From positions 124,001 to 188,000 of the forward strand of contig NZ_QKLF01000005.1 in assembly GCF_003224335.1 (NCBI RefSeq): a stretch of DNA of 64,000 nt. Direction: 5' to 3'. Below are positions 9,435 to 18,194 of the stretch, piece after piece. The translations under genes were made by a program, and so were the position numbers. The notes under the pieces are model-generated. The model saw only the letters and a program-made list of their open reading frames with translations, had not been told where the DNA came from and ran no database searches. This DNA is from Curtobacterium sp. MCJR17_055. GTDB lineage: Bacteria; Actinomycetota; Actinomycetes; Actinomycetales; Microbacteriaceae. Positions within the stretch are counted from its first letter, which is position 1. Each line of letters starts with the position of its first letter.

Positions 9435-9950
9435 ATGGCAGCCCACGGCGAGGTGCCCCCGGAGTCGCCGTACGCGTTCCTCACCGACGAGCAGATCCGG
9501 GTCTGGTACGCCTGGATGAAGCTGCAACTCCGGCTCCGGTACGAGATGAACCGGCAGCTCCGCGCGGACAGCGACATCTCGCTCGCCGACTACGACGTCC
9601 TGGTCGCCCTCACGAGCGAGCCCGGCGGTGAGATGACGATGACCGCCCTCGCGACGCGCATCGGCTGGGAGCGGAGCCGTGCCTCCCACCACACGAAGCG
9701 CCTCGCCGAGCGCGGCCTCCTCGAGCTCCGCCGCTGGGAACAGGACCGACGGAGCACCGCGGTCGCGCTGACGGACGACGGCTGGCAGGCCCTGCGCGAC
9801 GCGACGCCCGCCCACACGGAACTCGTCAAGCAGATGTTCTTCAGCGGGCTCGACAGCGCGGAGTTGCCGGGCTTCGCCGACGTCCTCGAGCGGGTGTACG
9901 AGACCGTCATCGACCACGGCACCCTCCCGCGGCCGGCGGACCACCCGTAG
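9435..9950 (+). CDS. MarR-family transcriptional regulator
   Basis: A 171-aa winged-helix regulator. The N-terminal dimerisation helices precede the recognition region MTALATRIGWERSRASHHTKRLAERG and the wing WEQDRRSTAVALTDDGW, the standard MarR layout. MarR proteins usually respond to small aromatic or antibiotic-like ligands and repress adjacent operons. It directly follows the hydrolase/SnoaL group on the same strand and is a candidate local regulator. Whether it binds the 20-bp palindrome is not shown. Confidence 0.9.
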   Translation: MAAHGEVPPESPYAFLTDEQIRVWYAWMKLQLRLRYEMNRQLRADSDISLADYDVLVALTSEPGGEMTMTALATRIGWERSRASHHTKRLAERGLLELRRWEQDRRSTAVALTDDGWQALRDATPAHTELVKQMFFSGLDSAELPGFADVLERVYETVIDHGTLPRPADHP

Positions 9951-10030
9951 CGACCGCTCGGCTTGCCCACCGGGACCGCACCCCGTACGTTTGAGTGAAA
10001 GATCACGCAAACCGGCGGGGAGGACCGACG

Positions 10031-12823
10031 ATGGGTGCAGACGGACTCGCTGCGAGCCTCCAGGGCGGGACGGACGACGGCGTCCTGCGCCTCCGCACGG
10101 ACGACCAGCGCCCGCTCCTCGGTCGCGACGAGGAGCTCGCCGCCCTGACCGCCCTGCTCGACCGGTCGGGCGGAGGCGGCACCGCCGTACTCGTCGAGGG
10201 CGAAGCCGGCGTGGGCAAGACCGCCCTCGTCGCCGCGGTCGAGGCACACGCCCGCCATGCCGGACACCGCGTCCTCCGGTGCACGGGCGTCCAGGGGTCG
10301 AACGCCGTCGGGTTCGACGGTCTGCACGAGTTGCTCCACCCCCTGATCCCGTACGCCGACGCCCTGCCGGGACGGCAGCGCGCCGCCCTGCTCACCGCCC
10401 TCGCCGTCGAGGACGGCCCCGTGCCGGACCGCCTCCTCGTGAGCACCGCGGCCCTCGGCCTGCTCGAGGAGGCCGCGGCGCACCGACCGGTCCTCGTCCG
10501 CGTCGAGGACCTGCACTGGGTGGACCGCTCGAGCGCCGAGGTGCTCGACTTCATCGGGCTGCGGCTCTCGAACGCGCCGATCGTGGTCATCGCGACCGCA
10601 CGCACCGGGCACGAACCCACCGGTACCCTCCCCTGCTCCGCGGCCCGCCTCGAGCTCGGCCCCCTGCCGGAGGACGCCGCGGAGGCCCTCCTCGCCGAGC
10701 GCGCCGGCGGACTGTCCGAGACCGCGCGTCGGCGCATCCTCGCCGAGGCCGGCGGCAACCCGCTGGCCCTCCGCGAGCTCCCGGCCGCGCTCGCCGCCAC
10801 CGGCGCCGCCGGGACCTCCCTCGCCACCCGGCTCCCGACCACCCGTCGGCTCGAGCAGGCGTTCCTCGACCAGCTCTCCGCCGTCCCGGCCGGCAGCCGG
10901 GCACTGTTGGTCCTCGCGGCGGCCGCCGACGATGCCGTGCTCCAGGACGTCATGGCGGCGGCGCGGACCATGGACCTCGGGCTGGCCGACCTCGGGCCGC
11001 TCGAGGTCCGCGGACTCCTCCGGACGGACCTGGCCGCCCTGCACTTCCGGCACCCGCTCCTCCGGTCCGCCGTCCTCGGGAGCGCGACCGCCGCGGAACT
11101 CGCCGCCGCGCACCGCGCGCTCGCGTCGGTCGCCCGCGACGAGACCCGAGCCGCATGGCACCGCGCCTCCGCCACGTTCGAGCGCGACGAGACCATCGCC
11201 GCCGACCTCGAGACGGTCGCCCGACGCGCCGAGCAGCGCGGCGCACGGCCGGAGGCGGTCCGCGCGTACGAACGCGCGGCCACCCTGTCGCAGGGGGACG
11301 TCGGGCGGGCCCGTCGGCTCGGACGTGCCGCGGAGACCGCGCGGGCCGCCGGCATGACGAACGAGGCGATCGAGCTCCTCGAGCAGGTGGACGCCCTGGC
11401 CGGCGACCCGGACACCGTGACCGCCACCGCCGTGACCCGCACCGTCCTCAGCCTCACCACGGGGTCACCCGTCGCTGGCCGCATCGAGACGGACCGCGTC
11501 CGGTCCGTGCTGGGCGGCGCCGAGCACACCGACCGGCTCGTGGAGGTCCTCTGGGTCTGGGCACTGAGCGTCCGCGGGCGGAACCTGCCCCGCGCGGAGT
11601 GGCACGCGATCGAGACACAGCTGCGCAGCCTGTCCTCCTCGAGTCCGCTGAAGCCGGTCGCACTCGCCCTGCTCAACCCGTTCGGGACGGCTCCCGCGGC
11701 CCGGGCGGACCTCCCGCACCTCGTCCCACAGCTCACCGACTCGCCCCTCGGCATGGCCTCCCTCGCGATCGCCGCCGAGTCCCTGCAGGACCTCGAGACC
11801 GCGCTGACGTGCTGGGAACTCGCCTACGAGCGCGCGCACGAGCTCGGCGCGGTGGCCGACGAGGCCCAGGCCCTCCGCGGGCGCGCCACGGTCCTCCTGC
11901 TCCGCGGGCGGATCCGCGATGCAGTCGCCGACGCCGAGTACGCCGTCCGGATGGCCAGCGAGAGCCACCTCCCCCTCGTCGCCGGGATGGCGTACGGAAC
12001 GCTCGCGCGGGCGCACGCCCTGCTCGGCGACGCCGAGGCCGCCGCGCAGGCGCTCCGGGACGGCTCGGCCCGCTCCCTGGGCGGACGGCTCGCGCTCGCC
12101 AGTGCCGACGCACGCTGGGCGGCAGGCCTCGTCGCGCTCGGGCAGCACCGGTACCGGGACGCGCAGATCGAGTTCACGCACATGACGGTGCACCCGACAC
12201 GCTCGCTCTGGGCCATCGCGGACCGCACCGAGGCCGCCGTGCACGGCGGTCGGCCGGAGTCGGTGACCGAGACACTCGCCCAGGCCGAGGCCGTGGCGAG
12301 CACCTTCCGGTCCGCGCACCTCACCGCCCTCGTGCTCCGCAGCCGGGCGCTGCTCGCTCCGGCGGACCGTGCCGAGTCCTGGTTCGTCCGGGCCGTCGAG
12401 GCGGGCCAGCTGAGCGAGTCCCCCGTCGAGCTCGCGCGCACACGCCTGCTCTTCGGCGAGTGGCTCCGACGGGAACGCCGCGTCGTGGAGGCCCGCACCC
12501 ACCTCCGGGAGGCGCTCGCCGAGTTCGTCGCCGCGGGCACCGCCGGGTTCGCCGCACGGGCCGCCGCGGAACTCCGCGCCGCCGGTGAGGCCCCACCCAA
12601 CGGCACCTCCGGCGCGCCGTCGGCGAGCGCCCCGCTCACCCCGCAAGAGCTGCAGATCGCCCGGCTGGCGGCAGCGGGGATGTCGAACCGCGAGATCGCG
12701 GACCGGATCTACCTGTCGCACCGCACGGTGAGCACCCACCTGTACAAGGTCTTCCCGAAGCTCGGTGTCAGCAGCCGCGCCGGACTCGCGGAGGCGCTCG
12801 CCGCGACCGGACACGCCGACTAG
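10031..12823 (+). CDS. LuxR-family (LAL type) ATP-binding transcriptional regulator
   Basis: A 930-aa large ATP-binding regulator of the LuxR/MalT type. ATG at 10031 is preferred because GGGGAGGAC lies upstream; an in-frame ATG at 9995 would add 12 residues. The AAA module has Walker A GEAGVGKTAL (about residue 55) and a Walker B-like VRVEDLHWVD (about 155). A long TPR-like helical middle follows. The C-terminal HTH is LTPQELQIARLAAAGMSNRE with HRTVSTHLYKVFPKLGVSS. It sits between MarR and an ABC exporter, so it may activate either side. The ligand is unknown. Confidence 0.92.
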   Translation: MGADGLAASLQGGTDDGVLRLRTDDQRPLLGRDEELAALTALLDRSGGGGTAVLVEGEAGVGKTALVAAVEAHARHAGHRVLRCTGVQGSNAVGFDGLHELLHPLIPYADALPGRQRAALLTALAVEDGPVPDRLLVSTAALGLLEEAAAHRPVLVRVEDLHWVDRSSAEVLDFIGLRLSNAPIVVIATARTGHEPTGTLPCSAARLELGPLPEDAAEALLAERAGGLSETARRRILAEAGGNPLALRELPAALAATGAAGTSLATRLPTTRRLEQAFLDQLSAVPAGSRALLVLAAAADDAVLQDVMAAARTMDLGLADLGPLEVRGLLRTDLAALHFRHPLLRSAVLGSATAAELAAAHRALASVARDETRAAWHRASATFERDETIAADLETVARRAEQRGARPEAVRAYERAATLSQGDVGRARRLGRAAETARAAGMTNEAIELLEQVDALAGDPDTVTATAVTRTVLSLTTGSPVAGRIETDRVRSVLGGAEHTDRLVEVLWVWALSVRGRNLPRAEWHAIETQLRSLSSSSPLKPVALALLNPFGTAPAARADLPHLVPQLTDSPLGMASLAIAAESLQDLETALTCWELAYERAHELGAVADEAQALRGRATVLLLRGRIRDAVADAEYAVRMASESHLPLVAGMAYGTLARAHALLGDAEAAAQALRDGSARSLGGRLALASADARWAAGLVALGQHRYRDAQIEFTHMTVHPTRSLWAIADRTEAAVHGGRPESVTETLAQAEAVASTFRSAHLTALVLRSRALLAPADRAESWFVRAVEAGQLSESPVELARTRLLFGEWLRRERRVVEARTHLREALAEFVAAGTAGFAARAAAELRAAGEAPPNGTSGAPSASAPLTPQELQIARLAAAGMSNREIADRIYLSHRTVSTHLYKVFPKLGVSSRAGLAEALAATGHAD

Positions 12824-12839
12824 GCCCGACCGGCTCGCC

Positions 12840-12859
12840 TACGTCAGTCGACGGATGCC
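12840..12859. promoter_or_regulatory. Palindromic 20-bp element, copy 3
   Basis: TACGTC-AGTC-GACGGATGCC lies 17 bp after the LuxR stop and 141 bp before the ABC transporter start. It shares 16 invariant positions with the copies at 5591 and 7317. The rest of the gap to 13001 shows no convincing gene. Confidence 0.5.
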
Positions 12860-13000
12860 GACAGGGCGGTGCGCCTGCGACGCTCGTCGGACGGCCCGGG
12901 GCGAAGGACACGGAGCTGCCCGTGGAGGTGGAGCGCGCTCCACCCTCCGTCTCGTGCCTGCACCCGTGACCGGACGACCAGACCGAGGTGGACTGACGCC

Positions 13001-13735
13001 ATGACCGAACCACTCCTCCATGCAGAGGACCTCATCAAGTCGTTCCCCGGCCCGGACCAGGGTCGGGTCGAGGTGTTGCGCGGTGTCTCCCTCGCCGTGC
13101 TGCCGGGCGAGTTCGTCGCGATCGTCGGGCCGAGCGGCTCCGGCAAGTCGACGCTCCTCTACTGCCTGTCCGCCCTCGAGCCCTACGACAGCGGGTCGGT
13201 GTCCATCACCGGGCAGCGACTCGGGACCCTGCGACCGAAGCAACTGCAGACCCTGCGCCGCTCCACCGTCGGCTTCGTCTTCCAGTCGTTCAACCTCATC
13301 CCCTCGCTGACGGCCCGGCAGAACATCGCACTCCCCGCCAGCCTCGCGCACCGTGCGGTCTCCACCGCCGAGGTCGACGCGGCACTGGCATCGGTCGGGC
13401 TCGCCGACCGTGGGGACCACCGTCCGGGGAGCCTGTCCGGCGGGCAGCAGCAGCGGGTCGCGATCGCCCGGGTCCTGGCGTCCCGCCCGGAGGTCGTCTT
13501 CGCCGACGAGCCCACCGGCGCGCTCGACACCACGGCCGGTGACGCGGTGCTCGGGCTCCTGCGGCAGGTGGCGTCCGGCGACCGCGCGGTCGTGATGGTG
13601 ACGCACGACCTCGAGGCCGCCGCCCGCGCGGACCGGGTGCTCGTGCTGCGGGACGGCTCGATCCACCGGGAACTCGTCCGTCCGAGCGCGGGGCAGGTCC
13701 TCGACGCGCTCACCGCCGCTGCCCAGGAGGCGTGA
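13001..13735 (+). CDS. ABC transporter ATP-binding protein (MacB/LolD type)
   Basis: A 244-aa ATPase. Walker A is GPSGSGKST (about residue 43), the Q-loop is FVFQSFNLIPSLTARQN, the signature is LSGGQQQRVAIARV, Walker B is VVFADEPTGALD and the H-loop is VMVTHDLEAA. This is the MacB/LolD/YknY subclass that pairs with FtsX-type permeases. An upstream in-frame ATG at 12869 reads through Arg-rich noncoding-looking sequence and is rejected. AGGAGG near its 3' end serves the next gene, so the two are translationally linked. Confidence 0.93.
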   Translation: MTEPLLHAEDLIKSFPGPDQGRVEVLRGVSLAVLPGEFVAIVGPSGSGKSTLLYCLSALEPYDSGSVSITGQRLGTLRPKQLQTLRRSTVGFVFQSFNLIPSLTARQNIALPASLAHRAVSTAEVDAALASVGLADRGDHRPGSLSGGQQQRVAIARVLASRPEVVFADEPTGALDTTAGDAVLGLLRQVASGDRAVVMVTHDLEAAARADRVLVLRDGSIHRELVRPSAGQVLDALTAAAQEA

Positions 13736-13737
13736 CG

Positions 13738-15105
13738 ATGCTCCGACTCGTCCTCAGCGACCTCCGGTACAACGCCGGGATCTGGGTCGGGGCGCTGGTC
13801 GTCAGCGCGGCGACGGCCGTGGCCCTGGCGGTCGCGGCGGCCATGGTCGAGACCGGGATCGCGCTGATCGCCTCGGGTGACGAACTCGACCTGCTGCGCG
13901 CAGCCGGCCTGGGCACCCTGGCGACGCTGGTCGTGGTGCTCACGGTCGTCGCGGTGGCCGCGGTGCTCGGCAGCGTGACCCGACTGACGATCGACCTGCA
14001 GCGCCGGGGGTACGCGCTCTGGCAGCTAGCGGGCGTCCCGTCCCGGACCGTCACGGTCGTCGTCCGGATCCAGCTCGGCGTGGTCGCCATCGTCGGGAGC
14101 ACCCTCGGGTGCCTCGTCGTCGCGCCCGTCGCGCCGGCCGTCCTGCACCTCGGGCTCTCGGCCTCGGACGGGCTCCGCGACCTCGACGAGCGCTTCGACG
14201 TCGTCGGCGGGGTCGCCGTCGTCGTCGCCGTGACGGCGGTCGTCGTCCTCAGCAGTCTCCGGTCGTCCCGTCGCGCCGGTCGGGTCCGCCCCGTCGAAGT
14301 CCTCCGCGACCCTGACGCAGCGGCGGGTCGGACGAGCTGGGGACGGTGGACGCTCGCGGGCGTCGCCGTCGTGCTCGCCGCCCTGCTGACGTCGAGCCTC
14401 GCAGCCGGTGGAGTGCGTGCGTCCACCTCGGTCCTGCTCATCGGGCCGTTCCTCACCGCAGCCGCCGTCGCCGTCGGGCCGACGCTGTTCCCGGTCGTGC
14501 TGCGCGCCTGGACCGCCGTCCTGCCGGCGCACTGGTCGGCGTCGTGGTTCCTGGCCCGGAACGCCGCGGCCTCCGCGGTCGGCCGGAGCAGCGCGACGGT
14601 CGGTGCCCTCGTCCTCACGATCGCGCTCCCGGCCAGCATCACGGGCGGGTTCGCGACCACCGCCGACGCCGTCCGGCGGTCCACCGGCGGGGACGGACCC
14701 GGACTCGATCCGCAGAGCCTCCTCCTCATGCTCGGCGGACCGCTGCTCGTCTCGCTGTCCGGAGCCGCCGCGACCGTGCTCATGGCCGGGCGGACCCGTG
14801 AGCAGGAGGCCGCGCTCGTCGAGGCCGCGGGCGGGTCCCGGTCGGTCGTCCTGGCCCGGGCCGCCTGGGAGTCGGTCGTCCTCGTCGGGACCGCGGTGCT
14901 CGTGTCGGCTGTCGTCCTGGTGGTGAGCGGCGTCGCGCAGGCGATCGCCCTCGGGGTCACCGTCCCCGGCACGTCGCCCGACGTCGGACTGGGTGTGGCC
15001 GGCCCGGCCACGCTGGTGAGCCTCGTCCTGATGGTGGCCGCCAGCACGCTCCCGCTCGTCGTCGGGCGCCACCGCAGCATCCCGCTCGTCCTCGCCGCGG
15101 ACTGA
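13738..15105 (+). CDS. FtsX-like ABC transporter permease
   Basis: A 455-aa membrane protein. ATG at 13738 is chosen because AGGAGG at 13724-13729 is well spaced; a GTG at 13732 overlapping the ATPase stop is the alternative. There are hydrophobic segments near the N-terminus, at about 60-80 and 105-130, and several C-terminal helices in two FtsX-like halves (SRTVTVVVRIQLG and SRSVVLARAAWESV repeats). With the preceding ATPase it probably forms an exporter for peptides, lipids or antibiotics. The cargo is not identifiable. Confidence 0.88.
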   Translation: MLRLVLSDLRYNAGIWVGALVVSAATAVALAVAAAMVETGIALIASGDELDLLRAAGLGTLATLVVVLTVVAVAAVLGSVTRLTIDLQRRGYALWQLAGVPSRTVTVVVRIQLGVVAIVGSTLGCLVVAPVAPAVLHLGLSASDGLRDLDERFDVVGGVAVVVAVTAVVVLSSLRSSRRAGRVRPVEVLRDPDAAAGRTSWGRWTLAGVAVVLAALLTSSLAAGGVRASTSVLLIGPFLTAAAVAVGPTLFPVVLRAWTAVLPAHWSASWFLARNAAASAVGRSSATVGALVLTIALPASITGGFATTADAVRRSTGGDGPGLDPQSLLLMLGGPLLVSLSGAAATVLMAGRTREQEAALVEAAGGSRSVVLARAAWESVVLVGTAVLVSAVVLVVSGVAQAIALGVTVPGTSPDVGLGVAGPATLVSLVLMVAASTLPLVVGRHRSIPLVLAAD

Positions 15106-15222
15106 ACCCGGTCCACCACGGCCGTGTCGGGCCTCCCGGCCGGACAGGCTGCTCCGCCGTGCCCGCCCGGCCGGCGCACCCTCCCGATCCCCACGAACCC
15201 ACGAACCCTGGAAGGACGCACC

Positions 15223-16365
15223 ATGCGCATCCTCTTCTCCGGTGTCCCCGCACTCGGACACCTGCTCCCCCTCGTCCCCCTCGTCCGCGCCGCCGCGACG
15301 GCGGGGCACGACGTCGCCGTCCTCACCAGCGGCGGCATGCGGGACGCCCTCGCCGCCGAACTGCCCGGGGTACCGGTCCTGGCAGCGGGCCCCATGCCTC
15401 CCGAGCTGTTCGCGGAGGTGGCCCGGCGCCTCCCCGGCAGCGACCCGGCGAACCGACCGGAACCCGCGGCCGTCGCCGAGTTCTTCGCCGGGACGCGGGT
15501 CGACCTCACCGTCGACGACGCCGTCCGCGAAGCGAGGACGTGGGGTCCGGACGTCGTCGTGGCCGACGCGGTCGACCTGGTGGGACCGCTCGTCGCGGCG
15601 ACGCTCGGCGTCCCGTACGCCGTCGTCGCGTTCGGACCGGAGGTGCCCGATGCGTTCCGACGTCCGATGACGGAGCTCGTGCTCCCCCGGTACGCGGGCC
15701 GGGGCCTGGTGCCGTCACCCCCGGTGGCGCTGCTCGACCCGACGCCGGCGTCCCTGCAGGCGTCCGGGTGGACGCAGCACCCCCTGACCGTCCCGTTCCG
15801 GGCGGAGCCGCACAGCCGTCCGGGCGACACCACTCCGCTGCCGCCGTTCCCGGCGTCCGAGCGGCCGCGCGTGCTCGTCACGCTCGGGACGGTGTTCGGG
15901 GACGCCGCACTCCTGACGGCGATCATCGACGGCCTCCACCCTGACGAGGCGGACGTCCTCGCGACGGTCGGCGTGATCGGGGACCACCTCGAGGACACCG
16001 ACCACGTCCACCACGTGCCGTTCCGGCCGATGCGAGAGCTGCTGGACGGCGTCGACGTCGTGGTGAGCGCTGCGGGAGCGGGTACGGTGCTCGCGGCCGC
16101 GAGTGTCGGCGTCCCGATGGTGCTGCTCCCCCAGGGCGCCGACCAGTTCATCAACGCCGAGCGTGCTGCCGCGGCCGACGTCGCCGTGGTGGTCGACGAG
16201 CCCGCTGCCGTCGGGCCGGCGGTGCACGCGGTGCTCGCCGGGTCGCGCCATGCCGCCGCGGCCCGTCGGCTCCGCGAGGAGAACGAGCAGCGTCCGAGCG
16301 CCGGGGACGCGATCGCCGTGCTCGTGGACCGCGTGACCCGCGCCACGAGCGCCGCCGAGCGGTGA
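15223..16365 (+). CDS. GT1-family (UGT-like) glycosyltransferase
   Basis: A 380-aa GT-B fold glycosyltransferase resembling macrolide/secondary-metabolite transferases. The N-terminus MRILFSGVPALGHLLPLVPL is the acceptor-domain start. The C-terminal donor region has VLVTLGTVF, VPFRPMRELLDGVDVVVSAAGAGTVLAA and VPMVLLPQGADQFINAERAA, the UGT-like nucleotide-sugar signature. A GGAAGG-type ribosome site precedes the ATG. The neighbouring exporter and LuxR regulator suggest modification or detoxification of a small molecule. The acceptor is unknown. Confidence 0.9.
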   Translation: MRILFSGVPALGHLLPLVPLVRAAATAGHDVAVLTSGGMRDALAAELPGVPVLAAGPMPPELFAEVARRLPGSDPANRPEPAAVAEFFAGTRVDLTVDDAVREARTWGPDVVVADAVDLVGPLVAATLGVPYAVVAFGPEVPDAFRRPMTELVLPRYAGRGLVPSPPVALLDPTPASLQASGWTQHPLTVPFRAEPHSRPGDTTPLPPFPASERPRVLVTLGTVFGDAALLTAIIDGLHPDEADVLATVGVIGDHLEDTDHVHHVPFRPMRELLDGVDVVVSAAGAGTVLAAASVGVPMVLLPQGADQFINAERAAAADVAVVVDEPAAVGPAVHAVLAGSRHAAAARRLREENEQRPSAGDAIAVLVDRVTRATSAAER

Positions 16366-16414
16366 CCCGGCGGGCCCTGGGCCGCCGACCGGCCCGGGGC
16401 CCCGGCAGGCGGCG

Positions 16415-17014
16415 TCAGACCTCGGTCAGCCCGGGTCCTCCGGGACCCGGACCGATGACCGACGCCACGAACCGACGGGCATCCTCGTCGTCGTGCTCGT
16501 GCAGCCGCATGCCGAGCAACGTGTTGATGAGCATCCCCTTGGCGAGGAACGTCTCGGCGGCCGACGGCGTGAGGTGGGCGTCGTCGACGAGGAACCGGAG
16601 GATCCGCGTGAACCCCTCCCGCGCGACCGGCCCGATCACGGGGTCCGCACCGAGCATGTACGACTGCATCACGATGAGGTGGACGCCGTCCTCGGTCGCG
16701 AGCGTCCGGTACGCCTCGCCGAGTCGGGACTCGACCGTGCCCGGTTGCCCGTCGTCCAGCGCCGCACGGAACGTGTCGAGGACCGCTTCGAGACAGCCGT
16801 CGATGACCGCGAGGAACAGGTTCTCCTTCGACCCGAACATCCGGACGACGTAGGGCTGGCTGATCCCGGCGGCCTTCGCGATCCGCTCGGTGGTCGCCCC
16901 GTGGTACCCCTCGCGGGCGAACACGGCGGCCGCGGCGGCCAGGGTCGCCTCCCGCCGCTGACTGCCCGCCATGCGCTCCGCTGCCCTGGGGACCGGACCC
17001 CTTGCCGTCGTCAT
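16415..17014 (-). CDS. TetR-family regulator
   Basis: A 199-aa TetR repressor. The N-terminal HTH reads ATLAAAAAVFAREGYHGATT, then ERIAKAAGISQPYVVRMFGSKENLFLAVID. The C-terminal ligand domain includes QSYMLGADPVIGPVAREG. It is transcribed away from the membrane protein gene at 17039, and the 24-bp gap contains the palindrome at 17032-17053. It very probably represses itself and that gene. Ligand unknown. Confidence 0.93.
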   Translation of the reverse strand: MTTARGPVPRAAERMAGSQRREATLAAAAAVFAREGYHGATTERIAKAAGISQPYVVRMFGSKENLFLAVIDGCLEAVLDTFRAALDDGQPGTVESRLGEAYRTLATEDGVHLIVMQSYMLGADPVIGPVAREGFTRILRFLVDDAHLTPSAAETFLAKGMLINTLLGMRLHEHDDEDARRFVASVIGPGPGGPGLTEV

Positions 17015-17024
17015 GCCCCGAGGG

Positions 17025-17053
17025 TATCATCCGATTCCATGAGTAATGAATCG
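17025..17053. promoter_or_regulatory. TetR operator and leaderless promoter
   Basis: CGATTC (17032-17037) and GAATCG (17048-17053) form an inverted repeat separated by 10 bp. A -10-like TATCAT at 17025-17030 ends 8 bp before the ATG at 17039, so the rightward transcript is probably leaderless. The start codon lies inside the operator. Confidence 0.6.
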
Positions 17054-18061
17054 ATTACTAACCAACGCTCCTCCGTTCCCTCGCTCCCGCCGCTCCGCCG
17101 GGTCCTCCCGGTCCTCGTCGTACAGGTGCTCGTCGCGATGGCCATCGCCGGTGCGTTCGCCGGCCTCTACATCGGACTGCAGAAGGCCCCCGTGCCGCAC
17201 CACCTGCCGGTCGCGGTCGTCGGCGCACAGCTCGCCGACGCGGCCTCGACGGCGCTCGGTGACTCCGCCGACGTCCGTCCGGTCGACTCCGCAGCCGCCG
17301 CTCGCGCCCTCGTCCGCTCACACGACGTCGTCGCCGCGCTCGTCCCCGCTGCCGGCGGATCGACGCTCGCCGTCGCCGGCGCGGACGGGCGGAGCGCGAC
17401 CGGTGCGGCGACGGCCATGCTGAGCGGTGTCGCCCGGGCCGGCGGCGTCCCGGTGACCCGCACCCAGGACCTCGTCCCGCTCGTGACCGGGGACGGGCAG
17501 GGCATCGCGGGCTTCTACCTCGTGTTCGGCACCACGCTCGCCGCCTTCGTCCTCGCCCAGATCATGAACTCCCTCGGCACCCTGGCCGGCCTGCGGGTGC
17601 GCGTAGCGGTCACCGTCATCGGGAGCATCGCCGCGGCCGTCGTCGTGGCCGTCATCGCCGGACCGGTCGCCGGCGCCGTCCCCGCGGCCCCCGCTGTCGT
17701 CGTCGGCGTGCTGGCGCTGCTCGCGGTGGCCGTCTCGCTGTCGACCCTGGCCATCACCGCCCTCCTCGGCCCGATGGGCGTCGTCGTGTCCACGCTCGTG
17801 TTCACCACCCTCGGCAACGCGACCAGCGGCGCGACGGTGAGCACACACCTCCTGCCGCCGTTCCTGTCCGCCGTCGGTGGCGCACTGCCGCCCGGAGCGG
17901 CGTTCGGGGCGGTGACGGCGGCCAGCTACTTCGACGGCGCCGGCGTCGGCCGCGCACTCCTGACGCTCGGCCTGTGGATCACCGGAGCCGCGATCGCGTT
18001 GTCCGCCGCCGCCGCCCGTCGCCGTGCCGTCCGGCATGACCGCCGCTCGCCGTCGGCCTGA
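17039..18061 (+). CDS. Putative ABC-2-type / YhgE-like membrane protein
   Basis: A 340-aa protein with one N-terminal transmembrane helix (VLPVLVVQVLVAMAIAGAFAG), an extracytoplasmic domain of about 120 residues rich in Val/Ala strands, and five or so C-terminal helices. This is the layout of YhgE/Pip-type and ABC-2 permease-like proteins. It starts within the TetR operator, so drug- or membrane-stress-type regulation is likely. No ATPase gene is adjacent. Export substrate unknown. The ATG at 17039 fits the leaderless -10 position. Confidence 0.75.
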   Translation: MSNESITNQRSSVPSLPPLRRVLPVLVVQVLVAMAIAGAFAGLYIGLQKAPVPHHLPVAVVGAQLADAASTALGDSADVRPVDSAAAARALVRSHDVVAALVPAAGGSTLAVAGADGRSATGAATAMLSGVARAGGVPVTRTQDLVPLVTGDGQGIAGFYLVFGTTLAAFVLAQIMNSLGTLAGLRVRVAVTVIGSIAAAVVVAVIAGPVAGAVPAAPAVVVGVLALLAVAVSLSTLAITALLGPMGVVVSTLVFTTLGNATSGATVSTHLLPPFLSAVGGALPPGAAFGAVTAASYFDGAGVGRALLTLGLWITGAAIALSAAAARRRAVRHDRRSPSA

Positions 18062-18194
18062 GCCGAGCGACATGCTCCGTCCTTCCTGAGCACTCACAGG
18101 ACTCCGCATCTCCATCGCCTATCGTGGCGACCAGCGCGATCGCGCGAACAGCCCACGCCGGTGCAGACCGGCGGCGACGGAAGGTCGGTCTGCG

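Noticed and set aside
12869..13000. Upstream start for the ABC ATPase (adds 44 residues)
   Set aside because: The added part is Arg-rich and unlike ABC ATPases, and a normal start exists at 13001.
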